Shown here one piece after another: positions 15,550-24,473 of a stretch of DNA of 38,506 nt. The stretch is from JAAZMA01 sp036720245 (GTDB taxonomy: Bacteria; Bacillota; Clostridia; Tissierellales; Tepidimicrobiaceae): the NCBI GenBank assembly GCA_036720245.1, contig DAIMNI010000016.1, positions 1 to 38,506 on the forward strand, in the 5' to 3' direction. The notes below the pieces were generated by a model. That model worked only from the letters and a program-made list of their open reading frames with translations. It was not told where the DNA came from and did no database searches. Every line of letters begins with the position of its first letter. The stretch's first letter is position 1. The translations under genes were made by a program, and so were the position numbers.

Positions 15550-16629
15550 ATGAGATATATTATACCAATATTTGTAGGGGCAGTTATTGGCTATATTACC
15601 AATTGGCTTGCCATTAAAATGTTATTTAAGCCTCATTATGAAAAGAGAATTTTTGGAATTAGAATACCTTTTACCCCAGGGCTTATTCCCAAAGAAATGA
15701 ATAGAATAGCTCGTAGTATTGGGGATACAGTAGGAGAATATCTTTTATCTCCTGAAATAATTATAGATTCCATATCCAATAATGATAATAATGAAAAATT
15801 TCAAAAATGGATTGTGGAAAATATAAACAAATTAAAGGAGAATGAAAAAACTTTAAAGGAATTAACAGGTCTTTCTCAGGAGAAATTTGGGGAATATCAA
15901 ATAACAATTGAAAATAATATAGTAAAACTTATTAATTCAAAAATGGAATTTGAAGAATTTGAACAAAAGCCTATTGGAGATATAATTCCAGAAAAGATGA
16001 TTATAAATTTAAAAACATATATTGATAATCACAATGAGGATATTGTAAATGAAATTAGAAATAGCTTTAAAACAGCTAATACTGAAGTCAGAATAAAAAA
16101 TGACATTAGGGGAACTGTTTCAAAAAATGTAGGCAAAATTATAACTAAGCTTATTCCTATAGAGGTCATTGTAGATAAGATATACAATATTATAGAAAAT
16201 TATCTTTATAATCCAAGGATTAATGAAGATATTGCCTTTCTATTAGATATTTCCATAGATAAAATTCTAGAAAAAGAAATATCCATGGAAAAATTAAATG
16301 AAAATATCTATACTATTATACATGAAAATTTAGATAAAATTGTAAATATGTCAATATCTAATATATTAGGGAATATGAAAGAAGATACAATTAATAAAAT
16401 AGCCGATTTTTCAAAATCAGCTTTCGAGTGGTTTACAAAAAATAAATTGCTAGATATTGTAGAATTATTTAATGTATCCAAAATAATAGAAGATGAAATA
16501 AATGCCTTTGATGTAGCCTTTGCTGAAGAAATTATACTTGAAATAGCCAGTAAAGAATTAAGGGCAATCACTTGGCTAGGGGCATTATTAGGTGGAGTAA
16601 TGGGAATATTAATGCCATTTTTGTCGTAA
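15550..16629 (+). CDS. DUF445-family membrane-anchored protein (YheB-like)
   Basis: 359 residues from the ATG at 15550 (AGAAAGGG upstream); an in-frame ATG at 15493 lies inside the upstream gene. The N-terminal membrane segment IIPIFVGAVIGYITNWLAIKM is followed by FKPHYEKRIFGIRIPFTPGLIPK, the hallmark of DUF445. A long helical region follows, then a C-terminal hydrophobic hairpin (ALLGGVMGILMPFL). B. subtilis members (YheB/YlbF neighbours) appear in sporulating cells, but the biochemical role is unknown. Co-transcription with lrgAB is suggested by spacing. Confidence 0.85.
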   Translation: MRYIIPIFVGAVIGYITNWLAIKMLFKPHYEKRIFGIRIPFTPGLIPKEMNRIARSIGDTVGEYLLSPEIIIDSISNNDNNEKFQKWIVENINKLKENEKTLKELTGLSQEKFGEYQITIENNIVKLINSKMEFEEFEQKPIGDIIPEKMIINLKTYIDNHNEDIVNEIRNSFKTANTEVRIKNDIRGTVSKNVGKIITKLIPIEVIVDKIYNIIENYLYNPRINEDIAFLLDISIDKILEKEISMEKLNENIYTIIHENLDKIVNMSISNILGNMKEDTINKIADFSKSAFEWFTKNKLLDIVELFNVSKIIEDEINAFDVAFAEEIILEIASKELRAITWLGALLGGVMGILMPFLS

Positions 16630-16685
16630 ATATTGGTACCTGGTACTGACTTACTGACTTATCGAAGATTATTGGAGGAATTTAT

Positions 16686-18128
16686 ATGGACAAGGATATG
16701 GAGAAATTAGAATTTTATGGGGGAGAATGGGTATCCTTTCTGCCCTTTATAGTATTTTTAGGAATGATTATATTAACCACCTTTTATTTTGGCTCTATTT
16801 CTGACGGTGCCCTTTGGGTACCAGCTTATATAGCTTTAGTAGTGGCATTTTTCTTTGCAAGGGATAAAAAAATATATGCCAATACTATTATTAATGGCAT
16901 GGCTAGCAAAGATGCTATAATACCAATTGTATGTTGGATTTTTGCAGGTGTATTTGCAACAGTTCTTCGTGCCTCAGGTTTAGCCAATGGAATTGCAGGG
17001 CTATCAGCTTCTATTGGAATACAGGGAACATTTTTTATTGTGATTTCCTTTATATCTTCAGCAATACTTGCAACAGCTACAGGGACAGGATTTGGTACTA
17101 TTGCAGCTGGAATGAGTGTACTTTATCCAGCGGGTATTGCATTGGGGGCTCATCCTCAGCTTTTAGCAGGTGCAATTATTTCCGGAGGTGCCTTCGGGGA
17201 TAATTTAGCACCAATATCTGATACCACAATTTGCTCAGCTACATCTCTAGGCGTAGATGTACCGGGAGTAGTTAGGTCTCGTTTAAAATACGCACTATCA
17301 GCAGGTATAATAACCATTATTGGAATAATAATTATTGGTTCGGGCTATGAAGGAGGAGTGGCTACTACAGAAATAATTGAATACAATCCTAAAACACTAT
17401 ACATGCTAATACCAGTTGTACTAACCATATGGATAGCTATAAAAACTGGAGATATAATAATTGCCACCATATGTGGAATGGTATTAGCCAGTATTACAGG
17501 TATTGCAGCAGGTTTAATTGATTTTATTCAAGTAGACCCTATTGGGGAAATTGCCAAGGATGCTTTGATTAAAGTTTCGGGAGAGGGTTTAGACAGAACT
17601 ATTGGAGGGATTATCTATAATGGCATCAATGGAATGTTACAGGTAGTGGTATTAGCATTATTATTATTTGGTTCCATTGAGATTATGAGGGCAGGAGAAG
17701 GAGATATAAAATTATTAAAGGCCTTAGGTAATTTAGTAAAAGGACCAAGAGGGGCAGAATTTATCATAAGTATAATGGTAATACTTCTTTCTTCATTAAT
17801 GGGATTAAATGCACCAGCAATATTAGCTATTGGGCCTTCTTTTGCAAAACCTCTTTCAGAACAATATAATATAAGTCCATATAGAACTGCTAATTTACTA
17901 GATGCCCAATCTAATACCTTAGTATATGCACTACCTTGGACACCTGCCATAATTTATACTATTGGGTTTGCCAAAAATACGGCTTATCCACTAGGGGCTG
18001 CGGAGATAGCTCCCTATGTATTGTATGCTTATGCAATGCTTTTGACTATGTTTGTTACAATAATTTTTGGCATTGGAAGATATGATAATATGGAGGGGAA
18101 ATATAATGGAAAAAACAATAGAAACTAA
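16686..18128 (+). CDS. NhaC-family Na+/H+ antiporter-like transporter
   Basis: 480 residues with about 11-12 hydrophobic segments. The family motif ISGGAFGDNLAPISDTTICSA (residues about 165-185) is conserved, with an Ala where many members have Ser in the GDxxSPISDTT core. NhaC members exchange Na+ for H+ or for amino/organic acids, so the substrate is not settled. GGAGGAA precedes the ATG. It overlaps the following acetyltransferase gene by 23 bases. Confidence 0.85.
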   Translation: MDKDMEKLEFYGGEWVSFLPFIVFLGMIILTTFYFGSISDGALWVPAYIALVVAFFFARDKKIYANTIINGMASKDAIIPIVCWIFAGVFATVLRASGLANGIAGLSASIGIQGTFFIVISFISSAILATATGTGFGTIAAGMSVLYPAGIALGAHPQLLAGAIISGGAFGDNLAPISDTTICSATSLGVDVPGVVRSRLKYALSAGIITIIGIIIIGSGYEGGVATTEIIEYNPKTLYMLIPVVLTIWIAIKTGDIIIATICGMVLASITGIAAGLIDFIQVDPIGEIAKDALIKVSGEGLDRTIGGIIYNGINGMLQVVVLALLLFGSIEIMRAGEGDIKLLKALGNLVKGPRGAEFIISIMVILLSSLMGLNAPAILAIGPSFAKPLSEQYNISPYRTANLLDAQSNTLVYALPWTPAIIYTIGFAKNTAYPLGAAEIAPYVLYAYAMLLTMFVTIIFGIGRYDNMEGKYNGKNNRN

Positions 18129-18612
18129 AATAGATGGATTTACCATAAGATTTGCAGAAGAGGAAGATACAGCTTTAATTTTAAGTTTTATAAAAGGCCT
18201 TGCCGAATATGAAAAGTTGTCCCATGAGGTGGTAGCCACAGAGGATATTTTGCGGGAATCCTTATTTAAGCAAAAGGCTGCAGAAGTAATTATTGGAGAA
18301 TATAATGGTAAGCCAGTAGGATTTGCACTATTTTTCCACAACTACTCTACATTCTTAGGTCAACTAGGGCTTTACTTAGAAGATTTATTCATAGTGCCTG
18401 AAATGAGGGGAAAGGGCTTTGGTAAAACCATGCTCTCCTTTTTAGCTAAAATTGCAGTATATAGAAATTGTGGTAGATTTGAATGGTGGTGCCTAAACTG
18501 GAATGAGCCATCTATTAAATTTTATAAAAGCATAGGAGCAGTACCAATGGAAGAATGGACAACCTTTAGGGCTACGAGAAGGGAATTAGAGGATTTGGCA
18601 GGAGAGTTTTAG
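18106..18612 (+). CDS. GNAT acetyltransferase, diamine/thialysine N-acetyltransferase-like
   Basis: 168 residues from the ATG at 18106 (GGAGGGG at 18092-18098), inside the end of the antiporter gene. The acetyl-CoA-binding motif A is LEDLFIVPEMRGKGFGKTML, followed by RFEWWCLNWNEPSIKFYKSIGA, the signature of spermidine/spermine-type (SSAT/SAT2-like) N-acetyltransferases. Predicted to acetylate a polyamine or a lysine analogue with acetyl-CoA in the cytoplasm. It is the last gene of this unit, followed by a strong terminator. Confidence 0.85.
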   Translation: MEKTIETKIDGFTIRFAEEEDTALILSFIKGLAEYEKLSHEVVATEDILRESLFKQKAAEVIIGEYNGKPVGFALFFHNYSTFLGQLGLYLEDLFIVPEMRGKGFGKTMLSFLAKIAVYRNCGRFEWWCLNWNEPSIKFYKSIGAVPMEEWTTFRATRRELEDLAGEF

Positions 18613-18618
18613 ATTAAG

Positions 18619-18655
18619 AAAGATAGCTAGGGAATTTTCCTAGCTATCTTTTAGC
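18619..18655 (+). terminator. Strong intrinsic terminator
   Basis: The 13-bp stem AAAGATAGCTAGG / CCTAGCTATCTTT (18619-18631 and 18639-18651), 7-base loop, then a T-rich tail. It separates the acetyltransferase unit from the amino-sugar operon. Confidence 0.9.
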
Positions 18656-18728
18656 TTTTAGGTGAGAAATGAATGAAAAAATATTACAACTTCAAATGAA
18701 TATGATGAAAAAATATTTAGAATATTTA

Positions 18729-18757
18729 TTGAAATATGAATTCGCCTATGCTATAAT
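18729..18757 (+). promoter_or_regulatory. Promoter of the amino-sugar/muropeptide operon
   Basis: TTGAAA (18729-18734), 17-base spacer, TATAAT (18752-18757), with start expected near 18764. It lies in a 331-base gap (18613-18943) that otherwise holds the upstream terminator, the palindrome at 18762 and an AT-rich leader of about 180 bases with no clear structure. Confidence 0.85.
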
Positions 18758-18761
18758 GAAA

Positions 18762-18778
18762 TTGAAATAAAATTTCAA
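18762..18778 (+). promoter_or_regulatory. Candidate RpiR/MurR operator
   Basis: TTGAAATAAAATTTCAA is a perfect 7-bp inverted repeat (TTGAAAT / ATTTCAA) with a 3-base centre, covering the predicted transcription start. RpiR-family regulators of amino-sugar genes bind TGAAAT/ATTTCA-like palindromes, and an RpiR gene is in this operon at 26750-27607. The link is inferred, not shown. Confidence 0.65.
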
Positions 18779-18943
18779 CTTATTTATAGAAAATAAAACA
18801 AATATTTAGCCTTTAGTTTTTTAGAATATAGTTCTAAATTGCTATCTAATTTGCAAACCTAACTAGACTAATATTTACATAATCTAAGTTTTAATCTAGA
18901 AAAGGCTTTCAAATAGAAAAAATAGATTAAGGGGGAATATTAA

Positions 18944-20353
18944 GTGAAGAAATATTCAAAGCTTTTGGTTTTAGTATTAATTTTGTCTATTGTACTAACG
19001 GGTTGTGGTGGAGNNNNNNNNNNNNNNNNNNNNNNNNNNNNNNNNNAAGATGCTACAAATAAATCAGGAAAGGCAGGCAGCAATGAGCAAGGTATGCCTA
19101 CTGAGGAAGTAACATTAAAATTTGCGTATTTTGATGGGGGATTTGGTGGTGAATGGGCTGAGTGGTTAAAAACTGAATTTGAGAATAAATATCCAAATGT
19201 TACAGTTGAGCTTACAGGGGATGCTAACTTATTAGAAACTCTAACTCCAATGATAGAAAGTGGAGTAGATGCACCAGATGTTTTTATGAATCTTGGTTCT
19301 AAATGGGAAACTTGGGGACCTCAAGGTTTAGTAATGGATTTAACAGATCTCTATGAAAGAGAAGTGCCAGGAACAGGCATGGCTCTAAATGAGTACATGA
19401 CAGATGCAGCTAAAGACAAGTTCTTCTTTGATTTAGGAACAGATGATTCGGAGGTTAAAAAATATGCAATTCCGTGGACTGCTGGTCCTATGAGCATTGT
19501 TTACAATGTAAATATGTTTGAAGAGCATGGATGGGAATATCCCGAAACATGGGGAGAATTTGAGGAGCTATGTGAAACCATTAAAGCTGAGGGAATTGCA
19601 CCAATAACTTATCCGGGGAAATATCCAAACTATATGAGGCCACTTATAAGATCATGGCAAATACAATCTATGGGACCAGAAAAATTCTTGGGGGAATATA
19701 AAAATCCTACTAGTCCTGAAATATATGGGGATCCAGCTATATTAGAATCCTTCACTAAATTTAAAGAACTATTCGACAAAGGTTGGATAATGAAGGGTAC
19801 TACAGGACTTGATCATACCCAGGTTCAAATGGAGTTTATAAATAATAAGGTTGCTATGATACTTAATGGTTCTTGGTTAGAACAAGAAATGCAAGAAGTA
19901 TGGCCAGAGGGCTATAAAATAGCATTAGGACCAATTCCACAAGCAGGAAAAATAGATAAGCCTACAGCATTTCTAAATGTAGGGGGAGATTATCTTGCTA
20001 TTTATGGTGACACAAAGGTTCCAGAAGTGGCTAAAGAGTTCTTATTATTTAGTGTAACACCTGAAGCTAATAGGGCCTTTTTAGAAATATCTGGTGGATT
20101 GAGACCTTTTAAATTTGACTTTGATGATGTTGAGGTTTCAGATTTTATAAAATCATGCCAAGACATTGTATCAAATCCTGATTACTTCCAATTTACAGAC
20201 TCTGGTAGTAATCCACTTATGTATCAACCTCTTGGGAATGACCTTTTAAATGAAATAGCAACTGGTGAAACTACACCTGAAGAAGCTGCTAAGACATTTT
20301 TAAAAGAGGCAGAAACTGAATATAATAATGCGAAAAAGGATTTAGGATTGTAG
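18944..20353 (+). CDS. ABC sugar-binding lipoprotein (family 1 extracellular solute-binding protein)
   Basis: 469 residues from a GTG start preceded by GGGGGAA. The signal peptide KKYSKLLVLVLILSIVLTGC has a lipobox LTGC. A 33-base run of N (19014-19046) hides the low-complexity linker but keeps the frame. The mature part is a type 2 periplasmic-binding fold like the maltose/raffinose group (AYFDGGFGGEWAEWLKTEF, DVFMNLGSKWETWG, IPWTAGPMSIVYNVNMFEEHGW). It captures the substrate for the two permeases that follow. Given the downstream murQ, amidases and kinase, the ligand is probably a MurNAc- or GlcNAc-containing peptidoglycan fragment. This is inference. Confidence 0.88.
   Translation: MKKYSKLLVLVLILSIVLTGCGGXXXXXXXXXXXXDATNKSGKAGSNEQGMPTEEVTLKFAYFDGGFGGEWAEWLKTEFENKYPNVTVELTGDANLLETLTPMIESGVDAPDVFMNLGSKWETWGPQGLVMDLTDLYEREVPGTGMALNEYMTDAAKDKFFFDLGTDDSEVKKYAIPWTAGPMSIVYNVNMFEEHGWEYPETWGEFEELCETIKAEGIAPITYPGKYPNYMRPLIRSWQIQSMGPEKFLGEYKNPTSPEIYGDPAILESFTKFKELFDKGWIMKGTTGLDHTQVQMEFINNKVAMILNGSWLEQEMQEVWPEGYKIALGPIPQAGKIDKPTAFLNVGGDYLAIYGDTKVPEVAKEFLLFSVTPEANRAFLEISGGLRPFKFDFDDVEVSDFIKSCQDIVSNPDYFQFTDSGSNPLMYQPLGNDLLNEIATGETTPEEAAKTFLKEAETEYNNAKKDLGL
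19014..19046. other. 33-base run of N inside the binding-protein gene
   Basis: Unknown bases directly after the lipobox region (GCGG). The length is a multiple of three and the frame continues, so it probably covers a low-complexity Gly/Ser-type linker that failed to assemble. Confidence 0.9.
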
Positions 20354-20374
20354 AAAAAAATACAAGTACTATAA

Positions 20375-20419
20375 CCATATGAATTCTCTACAGAGTAAAA
20401 TTGTAGAGAATTCATATGG
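20375..20419 (+). promoter_or_regulatory. Perfect 18-bp intercistronic hairpin
   Basis: CCATATGAATTCTCTACA (20375-20392) pairs perfectly with 20402-20419 across a 9-base loop. No T-tract follows. Such hairpins between a binding-protein gene and its permease gene usually protect the 3' end of the first cistron, so that the binding protein is made in excess. Confidence 0.8.
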
Positions 20420-20448
20420 AATATGTCTAGGTAAAAGGAGTGAATGTT

Positions 20449-21414
20449 TTGGCTGGAAGTTCAAGGTTTAAAAAGAATAAAAGTATTAAAGATGCAGAAG
20501 ATATGGCAATTAATACTAAAAAGAAAGACAAGTCCCAAAGCATTTTTATATTTTTAATGTTACTTTGGCCTATGATACATTGGCTTACATTTACATTACT
20601 TATGAATATTCAAACGGTTGTTTATTCTTTTCAAAAAATTAATAAATTTACAGGTCAAGTTAGATTTGCAGGCTTGGAAAATTATATAGAACTTTTTGAA
20701 AAGATATTTAGAAATTTAGGTTCTTGGGGGACTGCTTTTAGGAATACATTTTTATGGTTAGGAGTTAATGTTTTAATAGTAGTACCTTTGTCTTTAATAA
20801 TTGCATATTTTCTATCGAAAAAGATACCATTTTATCGATTTTTTAATACAGTATTGTTTATACCAAATATTATCTCTATAGTAATTTTAACAATGGTATG
20901 GTCTTTTGTTTGGGGACCTACTCAGGGGATCGTTAATACCTTACTAGAACTTTTGGGTTTAGGGAAATATACTCGTATTTGGTTAGGGGATCCTAAAACT
21001 GCACTACTAAACATTTTCTTATATAAAGTTTGGGCTGGTATAGGGTTTAATAATCTAATATTAAGTGGTGCAATTGCTAAAATCCCAAGAGAGGTTTTAG
21101 AGGCTGCAGAAATTGACGGTACATCAAATTGGCAGGAATTCTTCCATATAATAATTCCAAGTATATGGCCTACTATATCAACTTTAACCATATTGGGAGC
21201 AACTGGGGCATTTACAATATTCTTAATACCAGATTTATTAACTGGTGGACAATATGGAACTACAACTATTACATTAAAAATTGTTAATGAGGTTTTAGCT
21301 GGAGGAAGTTATGGTATGGCTTCAGCAGCGGGTATTACTATAGGAGTTTGTGGATTTTTGGTTGTTTATTTAATAAAGCTATTTTTAGATAGAATGGAAG
21401 AAAAATGGAGTTAA
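20449..21414 (+). CDS. ABC sugar permease 1 (MalF/UgpA-like)
   Basis: 321 residues from a TTG start at 20449. AAAGGAG (20434-20440) then has normal 8-base spacing, whereas the in-frame GTG at 20440 would overlap the ribosome site. There are six membrane segments, and the EAA loop EVLEAAEIDGTSNWQEFFHIIIP (residues about 220-243) contacts the ATPase. MalF/UgpA-family permeases import mono- and oligosaccharides. It lies between the binding protein and the second permease. Confidence 0.9.
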   Translation: MAGSSRFKKNKSIKDAEDMAINTKKKDKSQSIFIFLMLLWPMIHWLTFTLLMNIQTVVYSFQKINKFTGQVRFAGLENYIELFEKIFRNLGSWGTAFRNTFLWLGVNVLIVVPLSLIIAYFLSKKIPFYRFFNTVLFIPNIISIVILTMVWSFVWGPTQGIVNTLLELLGLGKYTRIWLGDPKTALLNIFLYKVWAGIGFNNLILSGAIAKIPREVLEAAEIDGTSNWQEFFHIIIPSIWPTISTLTILGATGAFTIFLIPDLLTGGQYGTTTITLKIVNEVLAGGSYGMASAAGITIGVCGFLVVYLIKLFLDRMEEKWS

Positions 21415-21430
21415 AATGGGAGGGAAAATA

Positions 21431-22264
21431 ATGGAAAGAAAATTTAGCAAACCTGTTCTAATTTTAGTGGAGATATTATTATTTATATATGCAATTTCCT
21501 TAATATTTCCATATATATGGGTATTAATTAATTCTTTTAAAACTGTTCCTGAATTTTATTCCAATACATGGGGGATGCCAGAAAAATTTAGCCCTAATAA
21601 TTATATTAGAGCTTTAAAAGAAACTAATATGTTATCTTATTTTAAAATAAGTTTTATTGTAACAATTATATCTACAGCTTTGCAACTTGTTCTATCGGCT
21701 GGGACTGCCTATGTGTTGGCTAATTATAAATTCAAATCAAATAAACTTATTTATAGTTTAGTTATAGCTGGATTTTTACTTCCTTCTATTGGGACTCTTG
21801 CCCCTTTATATGTATTTATGAAGAAAACACATCTTTTTAATGTATACGGGCTCATAATTATGTATGCAGGAGGAATGGGCGCTAGTATGTTAATTTATTA
21901 TTCTTTTTTTAAAAAAATACCTTGGAGTTATGCTGAGGCTGCCTTTATTGATGGGACTAGTCATTTTACTGTATTTTGGAAGATCATGTTTCCCATGGCT
22001 AAAGAAGCAACTATTGCAGTTGGTATAATTAATGCCATTGGAATATGGAATGATTACTTTATTCCTTCAATATTACTTACAAATCCTAAAGTTCAAACAG
22101 TGGCAGTGGGTTTAAGAAGGCTACAGGTACAGCAACAATATAATGCAACTTGGACTGTATTATTTGCAGCAGTAATTATTGCTACAATTCCAACAATATT
22201 ATTATATGTTTTATTCCAAGATAAAATTTACAAAGGATTTCTTATGGGAGGGCTTAAAGAATAA
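21431..22264 (+). CDS. ABC sugar permease 2 (MalG/UgpE-like)
   Basis: 277 residues from the ATG at 21431 (GGGAGGG at 21418-21424); an upstream in-frame ATG at 21416 overlaps the ribosome site. There are six membrane segments with an EAA loop YAEAAFIDGTSHFTVFWKIMFP. It forms a heterodimer with the preceding permease, whose stop codon lies 17 bases upstream. Confidence 0.9.
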   Translation: MERKFSKPVLILVEILLFIYAISLIFPYIWVLINSFKTVPEFYSNTWGMPEKFSPNNYIRALKETNMLSYFKISFIVTIISTALQLVLSAGTAYVLANYKFKSNKLIYSLVIAGFLLPSIGTLAPLYVFMKKTHLFNVYGLIIMYAGGMGASMLIYYSFFKKIPWSYAEAAFIDGTSHFTVFWKIMFPMAKEATIAVGIINAIGIWNDYFIPSILLTNPKVQTVAVGLRRLQVQQQYNATWTVLFAAVIIATIPTILLYVLFQDKIYKGFLMGGLKE

Positions 22265-22337
22265 TAATACCGAAATAATTTAATTATTTAAAAAGTCATA
22301 TTGATAATATTTAAGGAATAAGGGGGTAAATAATAAA

Positions 22338-23435
22338 ATGGCATCTATTGTATTTAAAAATGTATATAAAGTATATGATGATAACGTAACTGCTGTTGAA
22401 GATTTTTCTTTTGAAGTGAAAGATAAAGAATTTATTGTTTTAGTAGGGCCTTCAGGCTGTGGGAAAACTACTACATTAAGAATGGTAGCGGGATTAGAGG
22501 AAATTACGTCTGGCGAATTGTATATTGATGAAACATTGATAAATGGTGTGCCACCAAAGGATAGGGATATTGCAATGGTATTTCAAAACTATGCACTATA
22601 TCCACATATGAGTGTTTATGACAATATGGCTTTTGGTTTAAAAATGAGAAAAGTAGATAAAAATGAAATTGATAAAAGAGTAAAAGATGCTGCAAAAATT
22701 TTGAATATAGAAGAATATTTAGATAGAAAACCTCGTGCACTATCGGGAGGACAGAAACAGAGGGTTGCTATAGGAAGAGCTATAGTTAGAAATCCTAAAG
22801 CATTTTTAATGGATGAACCTCTTTCTAATTTAGATGCTAAACTTAGAAATGAGATGAGAAGAGAGCTTATAAAACTTCACAAAAGGCTAGATACCACCTT
22901 TATGTATGTTACACATGATCAAACAGAGGCAATGACATTAGGGGATAGAATTGTGGTAATGAAAGATGGGGTGATTCAACAAAGTGGAACACCACAAGAA
23001 GTCTACGAGCGCCCTGCTAACGAATTTGTAGCTAGCTTTATAGGAGTACCTCAAATAAACTTATTTGATGCTGAACTAATTTTAGAGGATGACAGGTATT
23101 ACCTGCTATTTCATAATCATAAGCTAAGAATATCTAAAAATACTAACGAAATTCTTAAATCAAAGGGTATAAAAAATCAAGCTATTAAATTTGGCATAAG
23201 ACCTGAAAGTATAATACTTACAGATAAAAATCCTGAAAGTTTTGAAGTAAATACAGATGTCCTAGAATTAATGGGAAATGAAATGCTAATGCATAGCGAT
23301 TTATATGGAGAACCTTTTACAATAAAAGCTCAAACTAGATTTGATATTAAAACTAATGATAAAGTAAATGTATCTTTTATGCCTGATAATATATATTTGT
23401 TTGACAATAAGACAGGATGCAATCTATTATATTAA
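22338..23435 (+). CDS. ABC sugar importer ATPase (MsmK/UgpC/MalK-like)
   Basis: 365 residues. Walker A GPSGCGKTT (about 36-44), Q-loop VFQNYALYPHM, signature LSGGQKQRVAIGRAI, Walker B FLMDEPLSNLDAKL, switch His in VTHDQTEAM. The C-terminal OB/TOBE regulatory domain runs from about 235 to 365. CUT1 importers of Firmicutes often share one MsmK encoded elsewhere. Here the ATPase is in the operon, so the importer is complete. RBS GGGGG lies 11 bases before the ATG. The TOBE domain could also bind EIIA-Glc, whose gene lies downstream (31376-31858). Confidence 0.92.
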   Translation: MASIVFKNVYKVYDDNVTAVEDFSFEVKDKEFIVLVGPSGCGKTTTLRMVAGLEEITSGELYIDETLINGVPPKDRDIAMVFQNYALYPHMSVYDNMAFGLKMRKVDKNEIDKRVKDAAKILNIEEYLDRKPRALSGGQKQRVAIGRAIVRNPKAFLMDEPLSNLDAKLRNEMRRELIKLHKRLDTTFMYVTHDQTEAMTLGDRIVVMKDGVIQQSGTPQEVYERPANEFVASFIGVPQINLFDAELILEDDRYYLLFHNHKLRISKNTNEILKSKGIKNQAIKFGIRPESIILTDKNPESFEVNTDVLELMGNEMLMHSDLYGEPFTIKAQTRFDIKTNDKVNVSFMPDNIYLFDNKTGCNLLY

Positions 23436-23498
23436 TTAAAAGCCTTTATTTTCATTGAATTTAAGATGAAAAGCATATTAAAGGAGGCAGCTGTAACT

Positions 23499-24473
23499 AT
23501 GGAGAATATAAAATATTATGAAACTGAAAATATATGTGCACTTGGTATACCAGTTATTCAGAAAATAAAAATTGAAGATTGTATCAATGTTACAGAATAT
23601 GCAGTAAAGCCTAAGTATAATATAGAGATGTATGAAGACAAGGTGAAAATTTTCACATATAGTATAAATTTACCAGGGGATCAATTAGGTTTTAAATCCA
23701 TTATAAAGAATAGTAAATTTATTAAAGATGTCCAGCTGATAATAAGAAATGAAAAAGCTGAGATAGTATTTTACTCTCATAATAATATATCCTTTAAAGT
23801 ATTCGATGTAAAAAGAAGGTATAGTAAAGTAGAAAATAATATATATGAGTTTAGAACCTATATAAATATATTATCTAAGAAAAGAGATATAGAAACTTCC
23901 AAACTAATAGTCATTGATCCAGGTCATGGTGGTTCTCAGCTTGGGGCAGTTGATAATTTTTTATATGAAAAACATTTAAACTTTGATATATCTAATAGAT
24001 TAGCAAAGAAATTAAAGAAAAAAGGATATGAGGTATGTTTAACAAGGGATAGTGATGAAGATATTGGATTATTAGACAGAACAGATATGGCAAATTTGTT
24101 ACAGGCAGATTTATTTTTTTCAGTTCATAATAATTCTGTACCATTAGATATGTCTATAGAAACTGTACATGGACTTCGAGGTATTACAATTTTATATAAT
24201 TCGAATGCACCAAGGTCAGGGAAAAAGTTTGGGACTATTTTGTTAGAAGAAATTGCCAATAAGATAGGTACAAACACTACCCCCTTTCAAGACAGACCTG
24301 ACCTTGGGGTTTTAAATTCCTGTTGGTGTCCGGCTATTATATTGGAAGCTAGCTTTTTATCAGATGATTCTGATGCCAAGATAATGATGCATAGAATATA
24401 TAGGGAAAAGATAGCTGAAGCCTCATCAATGGCGGTAGAAAATTATTTTAATTCTATTGAGGGGGTATACTAA
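23499..24473 (+). CDS. Amidase_3-family N-acetylmuramoyl-L-alanine amidase without signal peptide
   Basis: 324 residues from the ATG at 23499 (AAGGAGG at 23481-23487); the longer frame from 23466 also lacks a signal peptide. The N-terminal 130 residues form a beta-rich, AMIN-like region. The catalytic domain (about 134-320) has the zinc ligands His143 (VIDPGHGG), Glu157 (YEKHLN) and His210 (SVHNN) and the catalytic Glu283 (ILEASFLSD). Amidase_3 enzymes cut the MurNAc-L-Ala bond and are normally secreted. With no signal sequence and neighbours for uptake and cytoplasmic MurNAc breakdown, I infer that it acts on imported muropeptides. It abuts the next gene. Confidence 0.85.
   Translation: MENIKYYETENICALGIPVIQKIKIEDCINVTEYAVKPKYNIEMYEDKVKIFTYSINLPGDQLGFKSIIKNSKFIKDVQLIIRNEKAEIVFYSHNNISFKVFDVKRRYSKVENNIYEFRTYINILSKKRDIETSKLIVIDPGHGGSQLGAVDNFLYEKHLNFDISNRLAKKLKKKGYEVCLTRDSDEDIGLLDRTDMANLLQADLFFSVHNNSVPLDMSIETVHGLRGITILYNSNAPRSGKKFGTILLEEIANKIGTNTTPFQDRPDLGVLNSCWCPAIILEASFLSDDSDAKIMMHRIYREKIAEASSMAVENYFNSIEGVY

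Noticed and set aside
16630..16685. GGTACCTGGTACTGAC with repeated TACTGACT before the NhaC-like gene
   Set aside because: Short repeat resembling common intergenic clutter; no dyad placed as an operator and no second copy found in the window.
18106..18128. 23-base overlap of NhaC and acetyltransferase genes as a possible frameshift
   Set aside because: Both proteins are full length for their families and the second has its own ribosome site, so it is a normal gene overlap.
18669..18770. 33-residue Lys/Leu/Met-rich frame downstream of the 18619 terminator
   Set aside because: The ribosome-like AGGTGAG is only 2 bases from the ATG, and the end of the frame coincides with the operon promoter and operator, so it is probably chance.
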